DNA of 64,000 nt from Candidatus Thiodiazotropha sp. (ex Monitilora ramsayi) (GTDB taxonomy: Bacteria > Pseudomonadota > Gammaproteobacteria > Chromatiales > Chromatiaceae): assembly GCA_025655595.1 (NCBI GenBank), contig JAHXIO010000003.1, positions 186,001 through 250,000 of the forward strand, read 5' to 3'. Shown piece after piece: positions 24,767-33,896 of this stretch. The translations under genes and the position numbers were made by a program. Each line of letters begins with the position of its first letter. Position 1 is the first letter of the stretch. Below the pieces are notes generated by a model. It had not been told where the DNA came from. It saw nothing but the letters and a program-made list of their open reading frames with translations, and made no database searches.

Positions 24767-25681
24767 TCATCGAGGCTTAGCTCCCTTATCTGGCATGGTT
24801 AAGGATTCTGCATTATCTTTAAAAAAATCGATCAATAACCTTTTTGCCTTACTGAGATAATGCCGACTCGGATAGACGAGAGAAATTGGAAATGGCTCGG
24901 GAATATAGTCTTCTAATATGGATACAAGCTCACCACTGTATATTTTTTCATCTACAACGTATCTTGGCAGATAGACTATTCCTAGATTCGCGCATGCCAT
25001 TTTCTGCAGAATCGCATCGTCATTCGCGTCATACCGCCCATCAATCTTTACCGAGTATTCCCTCTTGCTCTCTCGAAACAACCAGCGACGCGGTGACTGA
25101 GTTAATGTGTTGATGATGCAATTATGCCTGGTCAGCTCCTTCGGATGTTTTGGCATACTATGAGTGTCTAGGTATGTTGGACTTGCAACAACTGAAAGAG
25201 GGAATCGACCGATATTTCTGGCGACAAGGTTTGAGTCATCAAGTCTTCCTACCCGCAATGCAAGATCATAGCCTTCTTCAACGAGATTGATCTCCCTGTT
25301 GACCAGCGTTATTGAAAACGAAATATCCGGATACTGAACAAGGAAGCTATCGATTACCTTATTCAACAGCGCCGGGCTGAGTATTGGCGGCGCAGTGACT
25401 CGAATATGGTCTTTGACAGTATTGTCATTGTTACTTAGATTCTCCAGCTCTTGAGCGCTTTGAGTGATCTCCTCCATTTTTCGTAAATAACGTCGTCCAT
25501 CATCCGTCAGACTGACGGATCTAGTGGTGCGATATAACAGTCTGACGTTCAGATACTTCTCAAGCTCGTTAATCTGTCGACTGACGGCGGATGGCACCAG
25601 GTTCAGTTGATCAGCCGCTTGGCTGAAGCTTTTCCACTTGCAGACCTCCAGAAAAACTTCAATTGATTTAAGTAGATCCAT
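24767..25681 (-). CDS. LysR-family transcriptional regulator
   Basis: This 304-aa protein has an N-terminal winged helix (FSQAADQLNLVPSAVSRQI at about 18-36) and a type-2 periplasmic-binding-like effector domain. It belongs to the common group with SVSLTDDGRRYL. It is divergent from two short-chain dehydrogenase genes across 111 bp and is their likely regulator. Confidence 0.93.
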   Translation of the reverse strand: MDLLKSIEVFLEVCKWKSFSQAADQLNLVPSAVSRQINELEKYLNVRLLYRTTRSVSLTDDGRRYLRKMEEITQSAQELENLSNNDNTVKDHIRVTAPPILSPALLNKVIDSFLVQYPDISFSITLVNREINLVEEGYDLALRVGRLDDSNLVARNIGRFPLSVVASPTYLDTHSMPKHPKELTRHNCIINTLTQSPRRWLFRESKREYSVKIDGRYDANDDAILQKMACANLGIVYLPRYVVDEKIYSGELVSILEDYIPEPFPISLVYPSRHYLSKAKRLLIDFFKDNAESLTMPDKGAKPR

Positions 25682-25792
25682 TATTCATTAATACTGAAAA
25701 CATAATTGATAATTTTATTATTTATCATATTAAGTGGATTATCTACCCTTAAATCGTCGGACAAATATTCAAACGTGAATGAGGATAATGAG

Positions 25793-26395
25793 ATGAAAAT
25801 ATTACTTGTTGGTGCGACGGGAACGATAGGCCGGGAGGTACAGCGGCGCCTGTCTAATGAACATGATGTCACTACTGTTGGGCATAAGGATGGAGACTAT
25901 CAGGTGGATCTGGATAACAAAGCATCGATTCAGCGCCTGTTTGATGAGGCAGGGCATGTCGATGCCGTTATCTCCACGGCAGGCATGGCTGCATTTGGAC
26001 CCTTAACTGAATTGAGAGACGAGCAATTTGAACTGGGTTGGCATAACAAGTTAATGGGCCAGATCAATCTGCTCAGGGTCGGTCAGCGCTTTATCAATGA
26101 TGGTGGTGTTGTGTTATTGACCTCCGGCATGTTAGCCAACGAACCCATTCCCGGTTCTGTATCGGTCAGCGCAGTCAATGGCGCTTTGAATTCATTTGTA
26201 AAAGCGGCATCAATCGAATTGGGTGACAAGGTTCGAATCAATGCAGTCAGTCCCATATTTGTTAAGGAAACCATGGAAATGATGGGTATGGACAGCAGTG
26301 CAGGCATGTCGGCTGCCGATACGGCCATTGCATACCAAGCGGCATTGGATGGCGATATGACGGGCGAAGTCATCGATGTTCGGGACTATGCGTAG
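25793..26395 (+). CDS. Short-chain dehydrogenase/reductase
   Basis: The product is 200 aa from the ATG behind GAGGATAATGAG; an upstream in-frame extension has no ribosome-binding site. The Rossmann motif is GATGTIGREV. A YxxxK pair is not visible; the corresponding stretch is VSAVNGALNSFVKAA, in which Asn replaces Tyr. It may bind nucleotide without classic SDR chemistry. It is about 40% similar by eye to the next gene. Confidence 0.85.
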   Translation: MKILLVGATGTIGREVQRRLSNEHDVTTVGHKDGDYQVDLDNKASIQRLFDEAGHVDAVISTAGMAAFGPLTELRDEQFELGWHNKLMGQINLLRVGQRFINDGGVVLLTSGMLANEPIPGSVSVSAVNGALNSFVKAASIELGDKVRINAVSPIFVKETMEMMGMDSSAGMSAADTAIAYQAALDGDMTGEVIDVRDYA

Positions 26396-26430
26396 TAATT
26401 CCGGAATTACGATAACTCAGGTGACAAACA

Positions 26431-27054
26431 ATGAAAGTGATTATTATCGGTGCTTATGGGCGTATAGGCAGCAAAGTCACTGAGGCATTATCTATTAGAG
26501 ACCATGAGATCGTCAGTGTCGGGTCCCGTAGTGGAGATATTGTCGTGGATTACACGAAGGAACATTCCGTCAAAGACATGTTTGAACAGACGGGCAGGTT
26601 TGATGCGCTTATCTCAGTTGCTGGTGGAGACAGTCGGTTTAGACGATATTCAGATCTGACAGATGACGATTTCCGCTTCGGCTTTGAGCGTAAATTTCTT
26701 TCTCAAGTGAGACTCGTCATGATAGGTGAGAAATATGCCAATGATAACGCTTCGTTTACCTTAACAAGCGGGTTTCTCAGTCACTATCCCAATGAGGCGA
26801 GTATTGCCACCGGCCCCATCAATTCTGCCGTTGACACTTTTGTATGTAATACGGCCCGGTTATTACCGCGGGGTATACGAATCAATGTAGTCAGTCCTGC
26901 TCCGATTGTGGAGCCCGGACAGGAGAGACAAGGCTTGGTAACCGCTGTTCAAACAGCTGAAATGTATGTCGACGCTGTTGAGGGGGGCTTTACCGGAAAA
27001 GTGCTGCGGGCCTGGGGGGGATTACCACTTATATCGGAGAAGGGTGTCTTCTAA
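26431..27054 (+). CDS. Short-chain dehydrogenase/reductase paralogue
   Basis: This 207-aa protein has GAYGRIGSKVTEAL at the nucleotide site and the paralogous stretch ATGPINSAVDTFVCN, again without a Tyr in the usual YxxxK place. It lies 35 bp after its paralogue, so the two form a tandem duplication in one operon. The substrate is unknown. Confidence 0.85.
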   Translation: MKVIIIGAYGRIGSKVTEALSIRDHEIVSVGSRSGDIVVDYTKEHSVKDMFEQTGRFDALISVAGGDSRFRRYSDLTDDDFRFGFERKFLSQVRLVMIGEKYANDNASFTLTSGFLSHYPNEASIATGPINSAVDTFVCNTARLLPRGIRINVVSPAPIVEPGQERQGLVTAVQTAEMYVDAVEGGFTGKVLRAWGGLPLISEKGVF

Positions 27055-27812
27055 GCTACCTTCGCCTCTTTCGCCCTTTTTCTTGGTCTGTATCGGCTCG
27101 TCAATAAATCGAAAAATTGATGCGAGGGATCATCTAACGCTAAGACGCTAATAATGCTTTTATAATTCAAATACGACTTGGTTAAGCCAGCTGGTGGTGG
27201 GGCAGGGCCCCACCCTACACTCCGATCCGGGGTTGAGGGGTGCCCAGCTCCACCTTCTTAACTCATAAATGAATCTATCACTGCCAACCAGCATGCTGTC
27301 TCAGTAAGCGTCTGTTTACAGATAGCAGCAAAGGGATGTGACTTTGTTAGAAAAGCCAGCTAAATATGAAGCTTGTAGACCAGAAGATACTGATCACAAA
27401 AATCCCAACTAATAATAGCAATCCTGTTAGCGTGGAAATCATATATAAGATATTTGTCAGTGACTGCATTTGTTGTCTCTCCCTTTCTATCTCTAAGTGA
27501 AAGTATGCAGAAGACAGGTATCAGAATGATTTCTCCAGCTACGAAAATGCGTTTCATTTGTTCACCAAACCGATACAGTTTTGACACAAAGAAACGATCG
27601 GGATCAATCGGTCTATGCCGGACTGGGGAACGTGATTTTGTCTGCCGTGCTGTGGAACCAAGACTTAACCAGGATAAGCAGCCGGCACAAATTGCTGTTG
27701 ATTTCTGAGAGACGACGCGGCCGTGCCAAGTCAAGAGTCCAGGTAAAGATAAAGTATGTGTTTGTCGCTTCGATGTGTAGGAGAGTTTTGTTATGAGAAT
27801 ATCAGAATCTCT
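27055..27812. other. Intergenic with palindromic repeat
   Basis: About 750 bases have no convincing gene. A palindrome GGTGGGGC-agg-GCCCCACC with a following CTAC lies at 27196-27218, the same repeat family as at 14953 and 15004. A short minus-strand ORF near 27360-27560 (MKRIFVAGEIILIPVFC...) lacks a ribosome-binding site and is doubtful. Confidence 0.55.
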
Positions 27813-28586
27813 TCATTTCTTCCGTTTTGTTTTCTTTATCGACAAATCTTCTTTTCTCAGCGAATCGAACAATCCGTAAGACCAGGGCCGCATGGCGATA
27901 ACAGCAGTCGTTCCCACCCGTTCATCCAAAGGCAGTTTGGCATCATCGTCATTCAACTCGTCGAACTCCCTTGCCAAGTGCTCCATCTTGCGTTGAAACA
28001 CCACATTCGAACTCTCGGCCAGCATACCGTTGACCACGATCAGGTGTTCGGTGGGATGATCAAAGCGGGACGCAAAGAACTCTGCTTCAATCTTTTCCTG
28101 GAAAAAGCGCTGAATGGGTCCGTTCTCCTGCCATTTGAAGTTACGGGCAACCAGTACCTTCACTCGGTTTTTCGGGAGCAGTTCAATCAACTTCAGCCGG
28201 TCCAGTTTGGCCAGGTGTTGGATACACTGGGATTCCGACAAGTGAAAGCGAGCCATGATCTCTTCAAGGGTCCAGCGATTGAGTATGCAGACCGTGACCA
28301 ACAATAGTTCCAGGTTGCCGGCTATCTCCGCCTCCTGCTCGAGGGTCAGGCCGGTGATCGCATGGGCGCCGGCCCACTCGTTCATCTCCTGTACAAGATC
28401 GGAGATCTCCATTCCCATCATCTGGCACACCTGGTCCAGACGCTCCAGAGTGAATGTCCGCTTGGAGAAGAGCCGTTTTACGTTCGCTTCGGAGAGTTGC
28501 AGATAATCGGCAACATCCGCATAGGTCAGTCCATGGGCCTTCAGGGTTCGTTTCAGGGCATCGATGAGGGGTTGTGTCTGGGCCAT
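27813..28586 (-). CDS. Helix-turn-helix transcriptional regulator
   Basis: This 257-aa protein has an XRE-type HTH at about residues 17-60 (LTYADVADYLQLSEANVKRLF, trimmed by sense) and a second winged-helix-like segment (LEEIMARFHLSESQCIQHL) near 106-125. It ends in a basic tail (KKTKRKK). It is divergent from the phospholipid acyltransferase fusion across 128 bp and probably regulates it. No ligand domain is recognised. Confidence 0.85.
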   Translation of the reverse strand: MAQTQPLIDALKRTLKAHGLTYADVADYLQLSEANVKRLFSKRTFTLERLDQVCQMMGMEISDLVQEMNEWAGAHAITGLTLEQEAEIAGNLELLLVTVCILNRWTLEEIMARFHLSESQCIQHLAKLDRLKLIELLPKNRVKVLVARNFKWQENGPIQRFFQEKIEAEFFASRFDHPTEHLIVVNGMLAESSNVVFQRKMEHLAREFDELNDDDAKLPLDERVGTTAVIAMRPWSYGLFDSLRKEDLSIKKTKRKK

Positions 28587-28714
28587 GACTGCAATTAAGT
28601 ATTAAATAAATATACCAATAGGTTAGATAATTGATTCATTCTTTACAAGAGTATCCTAATACTAAACAGATTGACTAATCTACGGAAAAATTCAGAACAA
28701 CCAGGAATAGCCTC

Positions 28715-31700
28715 ATGGACAAACTCTTGCGTATCACCGGTTTCATGCCTTATCTGTTGATCGCCTTTCTCAACGCCTTTGTCGATCTGGGGCACAAGAT
28801 CGTCATTCAGAACAGTGTTTTCAAAATCTATGACGGCGAAATCCAGATCATGCTCACCGCGGTGGTTAATGGACTCATCCTCCTCCCGGCATTAATGCTC
28901 TATACACCAGCGGGTTATATCTCGGACCGCTACCGGAAACCGGCTGTGATGCGTCTCAGCGCTGCAGTCGCAGTGATCCTGACTCTGATGATTACCGCCT
29001 GCTACTACCTCGGCTGGTTCGAAATCGCCTTTGCCATGACCTTTATGCTGGCGGTGCAGAGTGCCTTCTATTCACCGGCAAAATACGGTTACATCAAGGA
29101 ACTCACCGGTAAGTCCCAGCTTGCCAGTGCCAACGGCGCCATTCAGGCGGTCACAATCGCTGCCATCCTCGCTGGCGTGTTCATTTTCTCCTGGCTGTTC
29201 GAGTTGGGTTTACAGGGTGTGAGCTACGAGAGCGGTTCGGATATCCTGCGGCAAGTCGCGTCGGTGGGCTGGTTGCTGGTGGCGTGCTCACTGTTTGAAC
29301 TCTGGCTGACCTTCCGTCTGCCGATCAGGAGAGAACCTGATCAGACCGGCTTCGACTGGAAACGCTACGGTAAGGGACAATATCTTCGTAACAATCTGCA
29401 GGCCATTGCCGAACATCGTGGTATACGTCTCTCCATCGTCGGGCTGGCGCTCTTCTGGGGGATCTCGCAGGTCGTGCTGGCCGCCTTTCCGGCCTTTGCC
29501 AAGGAGATGCTGGCTGAGACCAATACCGTCGTGATACAAGGTATTCTTGCCTGTTCCGGTATCGGTATTGCCCTGGGATCGATTCTCGCGGCATGGGCAT
29601 CCCGGCGGCATATTGAGACAGGTCTGATTCCGTTGGGTGCGCTTGGCGTAGTGGCCGGCGTCGCTTTGATCCCGGTACTGGAGAGCAGTCTGGCACTTGC
29701 GCTGGATTTTATCTTCCTGGGTATGTCCGGTGGCCTCTTCATCGTGCCACTCAATGCACTGATTCAGTTTCACGCACCGGAAGGTCGTATGGGAACTGTA
29801 CTCGCCGGCAACAATTGGGTGCACAACCTGGTCATGATCAGCTTTCTCGGCCTGACGGTCTTCTTCTCTTATCAGGGAAGCGATAGCGTAACGCTGTTCC
29901 GTCTGCTGACACTGGTGGCGCTGGTCGGTACCCTCTATACCGTCTTTCAGCTGCCGCACTCCCTGGTGCGTTTTACTGTGGCACGTCTGTTTGCCGGTCG
30001 CTATCGTATCCTGATTGAGGGATTCGAAAATCTACCTGCCGAAGGCGGCGTATTGATGCTCGGCAACCACATCAGCTGGCTCGACTGGGCCATCCTGCAG
30101 ATCGCCAGTCCCAGACAGATTCACTTTGTCATGCACCGTAAATATTACGATCGCTGGTACCTGAGGTGGATTCTCGATCTGGCCGGTGTAATTCCGATTA
30201 CCAAAGGCACGAGCCGGGCCGCGCTCGAACAGATCAATCAATGCCTGGAAGCGGGGGAGGTGGTCTGTCTCTTTCCCGAAGGAATACTCAGTCGCAGCGG
30301 GCAATTGGGTGAGTTTAAAAGAGGTTTTGAGAGAGCCGTCGAAGGGGTGGAGGGGGTCATCCTACCGTTCTATTTACGCGGGCTCTGGGGCAGTCGCTTC
30401 TCCAATGCGAGTGAGGGACTGAAAAAGCCGCATAATCGCTGGGCCCGTCGTGAGATTATCGTTGCTTTCGGCAGACCCATGCCCATCGACAGCAAGGCCC
30501 ATGAGGTGAAACAGCGGGTCTTCGATCTATCCATCACCACCTGGCAGCGCTATACCCAGAGCCTGAAACCCATCGCCCATGCCTGGATAGACCGAGTAAA
30601 ACAGCACGGCAGTCAACTCTGTCTGGCAGACGCTTCCGGTGGTATGGAACTGAATGGCTACAGAGCGTTGACCGCAGCCATTGCCTTCTCGCGTCTGATC
30701 GGTAAACGCAGCCCCGAGCAGAATATCGGACTGCTGTTACCCACCAGCAGCGGCGGCATCATCGCCAACATGGCGGTCCTGTTGCTCGGCAAGACGCTGA
30801 TCAATCTTAACTACACCGCCAATCTCTCCGCTCTGAAAGGCGCGGTGGAAAAGGCTGAGTTGCGCACTGTCTATACCTCGCGCAGATTCATGAAAAAGCT
30901 GGCGCAACGGGGTATCGATCTTCAACCACTACTGGAACAGGTGCAGGTCCACTATCTGGAAGACCTGAAAGAGGAGATCGGCACGCTCAGTAAACTGGCT
31001 ATCCTGGGTGCAGTACGACTATTACCGGCCTGGGTGATCCGCGCTCTCTTCAGCCGCAAGGTCGATCCGGAACAGGTGGCAGCCATCCTCTTCTCCAGTG
31101 GTAGCGAAGGTTCGCCAAAGGGTGTGATGCTCAGCCATCGTAATATCATGGCCAACATCCGCCAGGTCTCGGATGTGCTCGATACCCGTCTGGATGATCG
31201 GGTCGTGGCCAGTCTGCCGCTGTTCCACGCCTTTGGTCTTAGCGTCACCGGACTGATGCCGCTGATCGAGGGCATGCCGGCCATCACCCATCCCGATCCC
31301 ACGGATGTTGTGACCATCGCCAAGGCGGTCGCAAGACACAAGGCCACTGTTATGTGCGCCACCTCGACATTTCTGCGCCTGTTCAATCGAAACCATAAGG
31401 TGCATCCGTTGATGCTCGATTCCCTCCGAGTGGTGGTTGCGGGGGCGGAAAAGCTCCAGCCGGAGATCCGCGATGCCTTCGCCTTGAAGTTCAACAAACC
31501 GATCTACGAAGGCTACGGCGCCACCGAGACCACGCCGGTGGCGAGCGTCAATCTTCCTGACCGCTTGCACCCCAATGAACTTCAGGCTGTATTGGGTAAC
31601 AAGCCAGGCACCGTTGGCTTGCCGTTACCGGGCGGGAGCTTCCGTGTGGTGGATCCGGACAGTCTTGAACCCTTACCGAAAGGGGAGGACGGTCTGATTC

Positions 31701-32164
31701 TGTTCGGCGGGGCGCAGGTGATGCTTGGCTATCTTGATGATCCGCAGAAGACCGCAGAGGTTATCGTTGAACAGGACGGTGTCCGTTGGTACAAAACCGG
31801 CGACAAGGGCCACCTGGATGAAGATGGTTTTCTCACCATCGTCGATCGCTATTCAAGGTTCGCCAAGATTGGGGGCGAAATGGTCAGCCTGGGTGCGGTG
31901 GAGAGCGCCATCGCACGGCAACTGCCGGAAGACATTGAAGTCCTGGCCACCACGCTGCCCGACGAGAAGAAGGGAGAGCAGGTGGTCCTGCTCTACAGTG
32001 GCGAGGTTAAGAACAAGCAGTTGGATGAGCAGATTCGCGCTTCGGGGCTCCATCCGTTAATGCTCCCTGCCAAGTTGATCAAGGTGCCCCAGATACCGAA
32101 ACTGGGCAGCGGCAAGAACGATTTTACAATGGCGAAAACCATCGCCATGGAAGCGTCAGCCTGA
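28715..32164 (+). CDS. aas: LplT-PlsC-Aas fusion: lysophospholipid transporter, acyltransferase and acyl-ACP synthetase
   Basis: This 1149-aa fusion has three parts. Residues about 1-420 are an MFS transporter like LplT. About 430-620 are a PlsC acyltransferase with NHISWLD (HX4D) and FPEG. About 650-1149 are an adenylate-forming domain with SSGSEGSPKG. In E. coli LplT and Aas are separate proteins of one operon that import and re-acylate lysophosphatidylethanolamine; the single chain here would do import, acyl activation and transfer at the inner membrane. The fusion order mirrors the E. coli gene partnership. Confidence 0.94.
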   Translation: MDKLLRITGFMPYLLIAFLNAFVDLGHKIVIQNSVFKIYDGEIQIMLTAVVNGLILLPALMLYTPAGYISDRYRKPAVMRLSAAVAVILTLMITACYYLGWFEIAFAMTFMLAVQSAFYSPAKYGYIKELTGKSQLASANGAIQAVTIAAILAGVFIFSWLFELGLQGVSYESGSDILRQVASVGWLLVACSLFELWLTFRLPIRREPDQTGFDWKRYGKGQYLRNNLQAIAEHRGIRLSIVGLALFWGISQVVLAAFPAFAKEMLAETNTVVIQGILACSGIGIALGSILAAWASRRHIETGLIPLGALGVVAGVALIPVLESSLALALDFIFLGMSGGLFIVPLNALIQFHAPEGRMGTVLAGNNWVHNLVMISFLGLTVFFSYQGSDSVTLFRLLTLVALVGTLYTVFQLPHSLVRFTVARLFAGRYRILIEGFENLPAEGGVLMLGNHISWLDWAILQIASPRQIHFVMHRKYYDRWYLRWILDLAGVIPITKGTSRAALEQINQCLEAGEVVCLFPEGILSRSGQLGEFKRGFERAVEGVEGVILPFYLRGLWGSRFSNASEGLKKPHNRWARREIIVAFGRPMPIDSKAHEVKQRVFDLSITTWQRYTQSLKPIAHAWIDRVKQHGSQLCLADASGGMELNGYRALTAAIAFSRLIGKRSPEQNIGLLLPTSSGGIIANMAVLLLGKTLINLNYTANLSALKGAVEKAELRTVYTSRRFMKKLAQRGIDLQPLLEQVQVHYLEDLKEEIGTLSKLAILGAVRLLPAWVIRALFSRKVDPEQVAAILFSSGSEGSPKGVMLSHRNIMANIRQVSDVLDTRLDDRVVASLPLFHAFGLSVTGLMPLIEGMPAITHPDPTDVVTIAKAVARHKATVMCATSTFLRLFNRNHKVHPLMLDSLRVVVAGAEKLQPEIRDAFALKFNKPIYEGYGATETTPVASVNLPDRLHPNELQAVLGNKPGTVGLPLPGGSFRVVDPDSLEPLPKGEDGLILFGGAQVMLGYLDDPQKTAEVIVEQDGVRWYKTGDKGHLDEDGFLTIVDRYSRFAKIGGEMVSLGAVESAIARQLPEDIEVLATTLPDEKKGEQVVLLYSGEVKNKQLDEQIRASGLHPLMLPAKLIKVPQIPKLGSGKNDFTMAKTIAMEASA

Positions 32165-32192
32165 CGGTTGCGGAGGAGGGGATGGCGCTCGG

Positions 32193-33680
32193 TTAGTGTT
32201 TCGCCTGGTAGTGCAGTTGTCCGTCATCCAGAGTCTCGAACCGGTGGATATCCCACTTCTCACCTGTTGTGGCGCGTTTCTTCTCGAGCTTCTGCGTCAT
32301 AATCATCTTATCACCGTCGGTTCTGACGGTGATCATGCCATAGACGGCCACCGCACGTTCCTTACGCTTGATCAGCTTTTCGATCTCCCGCTGCAAGCGT
32401 TTGGTTTCTGAGGCTGAAATCGAATCATCGGATATCTTCATGACCAGATCGGTAATCTGTTCCTGAATGTGATCCGGCATGGAGACATACTCTTCGGTGG
32501 AACGAGCCAACTCGGTACTGAAGATCAACGGGCGGCGCCCCCTGGCGTACTTGCCATAGATACCGAGAGCGTCCGGACGGGGGTGGCAGTGGGACTCTTT
32601 GTCCCCGCTGGAGATAACTGTCGCCATGGGATTGACCGATTCGACAAAGATATCGTCCACATCCGCACTACCATGGTGACAGGCCTTCATCACGTCGCAT
32701 TCGAATGACTGGCGGGCCACATCGATCAGGAAGTTTCGCTCATCCAGGGTTTTCGGTGTCGGATCGAGTCGGGTGTGTTCTTCGAGCAAATAGTGTTCCG
32801 ATTTGATATTCAAATCCCCACCCAGAAAGACCCGGACATTGCCGTAGTGCAAACGAAGCACGACCGAATGTCCGTTCTTTGTTTTTCCAGTACTGCTGAA
32901 CCAGGGAAGCCGCAGTTGCTGATTGACCCGTTTGGCTGCAGGACCGAGACATTCGATCACAATACCTTTGGCATGCTCACCCGGCGAAAAACCGGGCATA
33001 TGCCCCACGCCATGATGCAACATAGTGATCCCGCTGTTGGGATTGAGGTCTCGGAGATCCTTGAGCAGTGACGGGTAGCGTTTCTCACCGACCAGCAGAG
33101 GATTGTTTAATACCTGATCGAGCTGTGTCTGGGTTTCACAAAGTTCGGTCAACTCACTGCCTCTACCCGGTGTTCTTGCCCCCAGCGGATTATCCCCATC
33201 GCGCTCGACAATACCGTTGTGATAGACCTGGTCGAAAGTGAACTTGGGATCGTTGACCAGGCCGCGCAAGCCATAGTAGTGGTCCTCGTCCGGATGGGAG
33301 ATGACAGTGTAGTGGATACGGGTTTTTCTTCGATTGAAACGCCAGCGCAGGAAACGATACATATTGTCGCCTTTACCTGCATCGATAATGAGCCGTTTAT
33401 CGTCCGGAAAGACAATAAATGCGCCATCGCCTTGGCCGATATCCACAAAATTGATTTCGAGGATACGCTCGGTCTGGATATCTTCCTCTTTAAGCCAGGC
33501 AAACTTATGTTCCTTTCCCTGCTTGTCCTTCCAGCGTAGTTTTACTTTAACAAAGCCGTTCGTTTTCTCGCTGGTGGTTGTCACCCAATAACCCCATGGG
33601 TGGTGTTCTACCGACTGTCGTTTTTGCATCTTCTTCGGTTCAGGGTAGTAATAGGCACTGGGGTAGGCGATGAAAGGCAT
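32193..33680 (-). CDS. Metallo-beta-lactamase-fold hydrolase, ComEC-like
   Basis: This 495-aa protein has a short N-terminal SH3-like region and then an MBL domain with VDIGQGDGAFI, IDAGKGDN and the metal site SHPDEDH; later histidines are in KACHHGSADV. The QGD/DAG pattern is that of the ComEC/Rec2 MBL group, but no membrane competence domain is present. The C-terminal ~110 residues are charged and coiled. It stands alone. A nuclease activity is possible but unproven. Confidence 0.82.
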   Translation of the reverse strand: MPFIAYPSAYYYPEPKKMQKRQSVEHHPWGYWVTTTSEKTNGFVKVKLRWKDKQGKEHKFAWLKEEDIQTERILEINFVDIGQGDGAFIVFPDDKRLIIDAGKGDNMYRFLRWRFNRRKTRIHYTVISHPDEDHYYGLRGLVNDPKFTFDQVYHNGIVERDGDNPLGARTPGRGSELTELCETQTQLDQVLNNPLLVGEKRYPSLLKDLRDLNPNSGITMLHHGVGHMPGFSPGEHAKGIVIECLGPAAKRVNQQLRLPWFSSTGKTKNGHSVVLRLHYGNVRVFLGGDLNIKSEHYLLEEHTRLDPTPKTLDERNFLIDVARQSFECDVMKACHHGSADVDDIFVESVNPMATVISSGDKESHCHPRPDALGIYGKYARGRRPLIFSTELARSTEEYVSMPDHIQEQITDLVMKISDDSISASETKRLQREIEKLIKRKERAVAVYGMITVRTDGDKMIMTQKLEKKRATTGEKWDIHRFETLDDGQLHYQAKH

Positions 33681-33896
33681 GGTAATGCTTCCTTATAGTG
33701 GAACTCCATTGAAACCAAGTAATCTCAATATCGCCCTTTCCTACACGGAGGTGGGATGAGAATACTGACACTAAAGTTAATCTAGCACAGCGCTGAATTT
33801 TTATTCTAAATAGATCTAAATACTAAAGGTTGATGAGTTCTACATAATAGAACTCAGCATTAATAGAGAAGAAGACTCTTAGATGACTTAAAGTTT

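Noticed and set aside
27360-27734. Minus-strand 124-codon frame after the SDR pair
   Set aside because: No Shine-Dalgarno at either candidate start and no recognisable sequence. Kept only as a remark in the intergenic entry.
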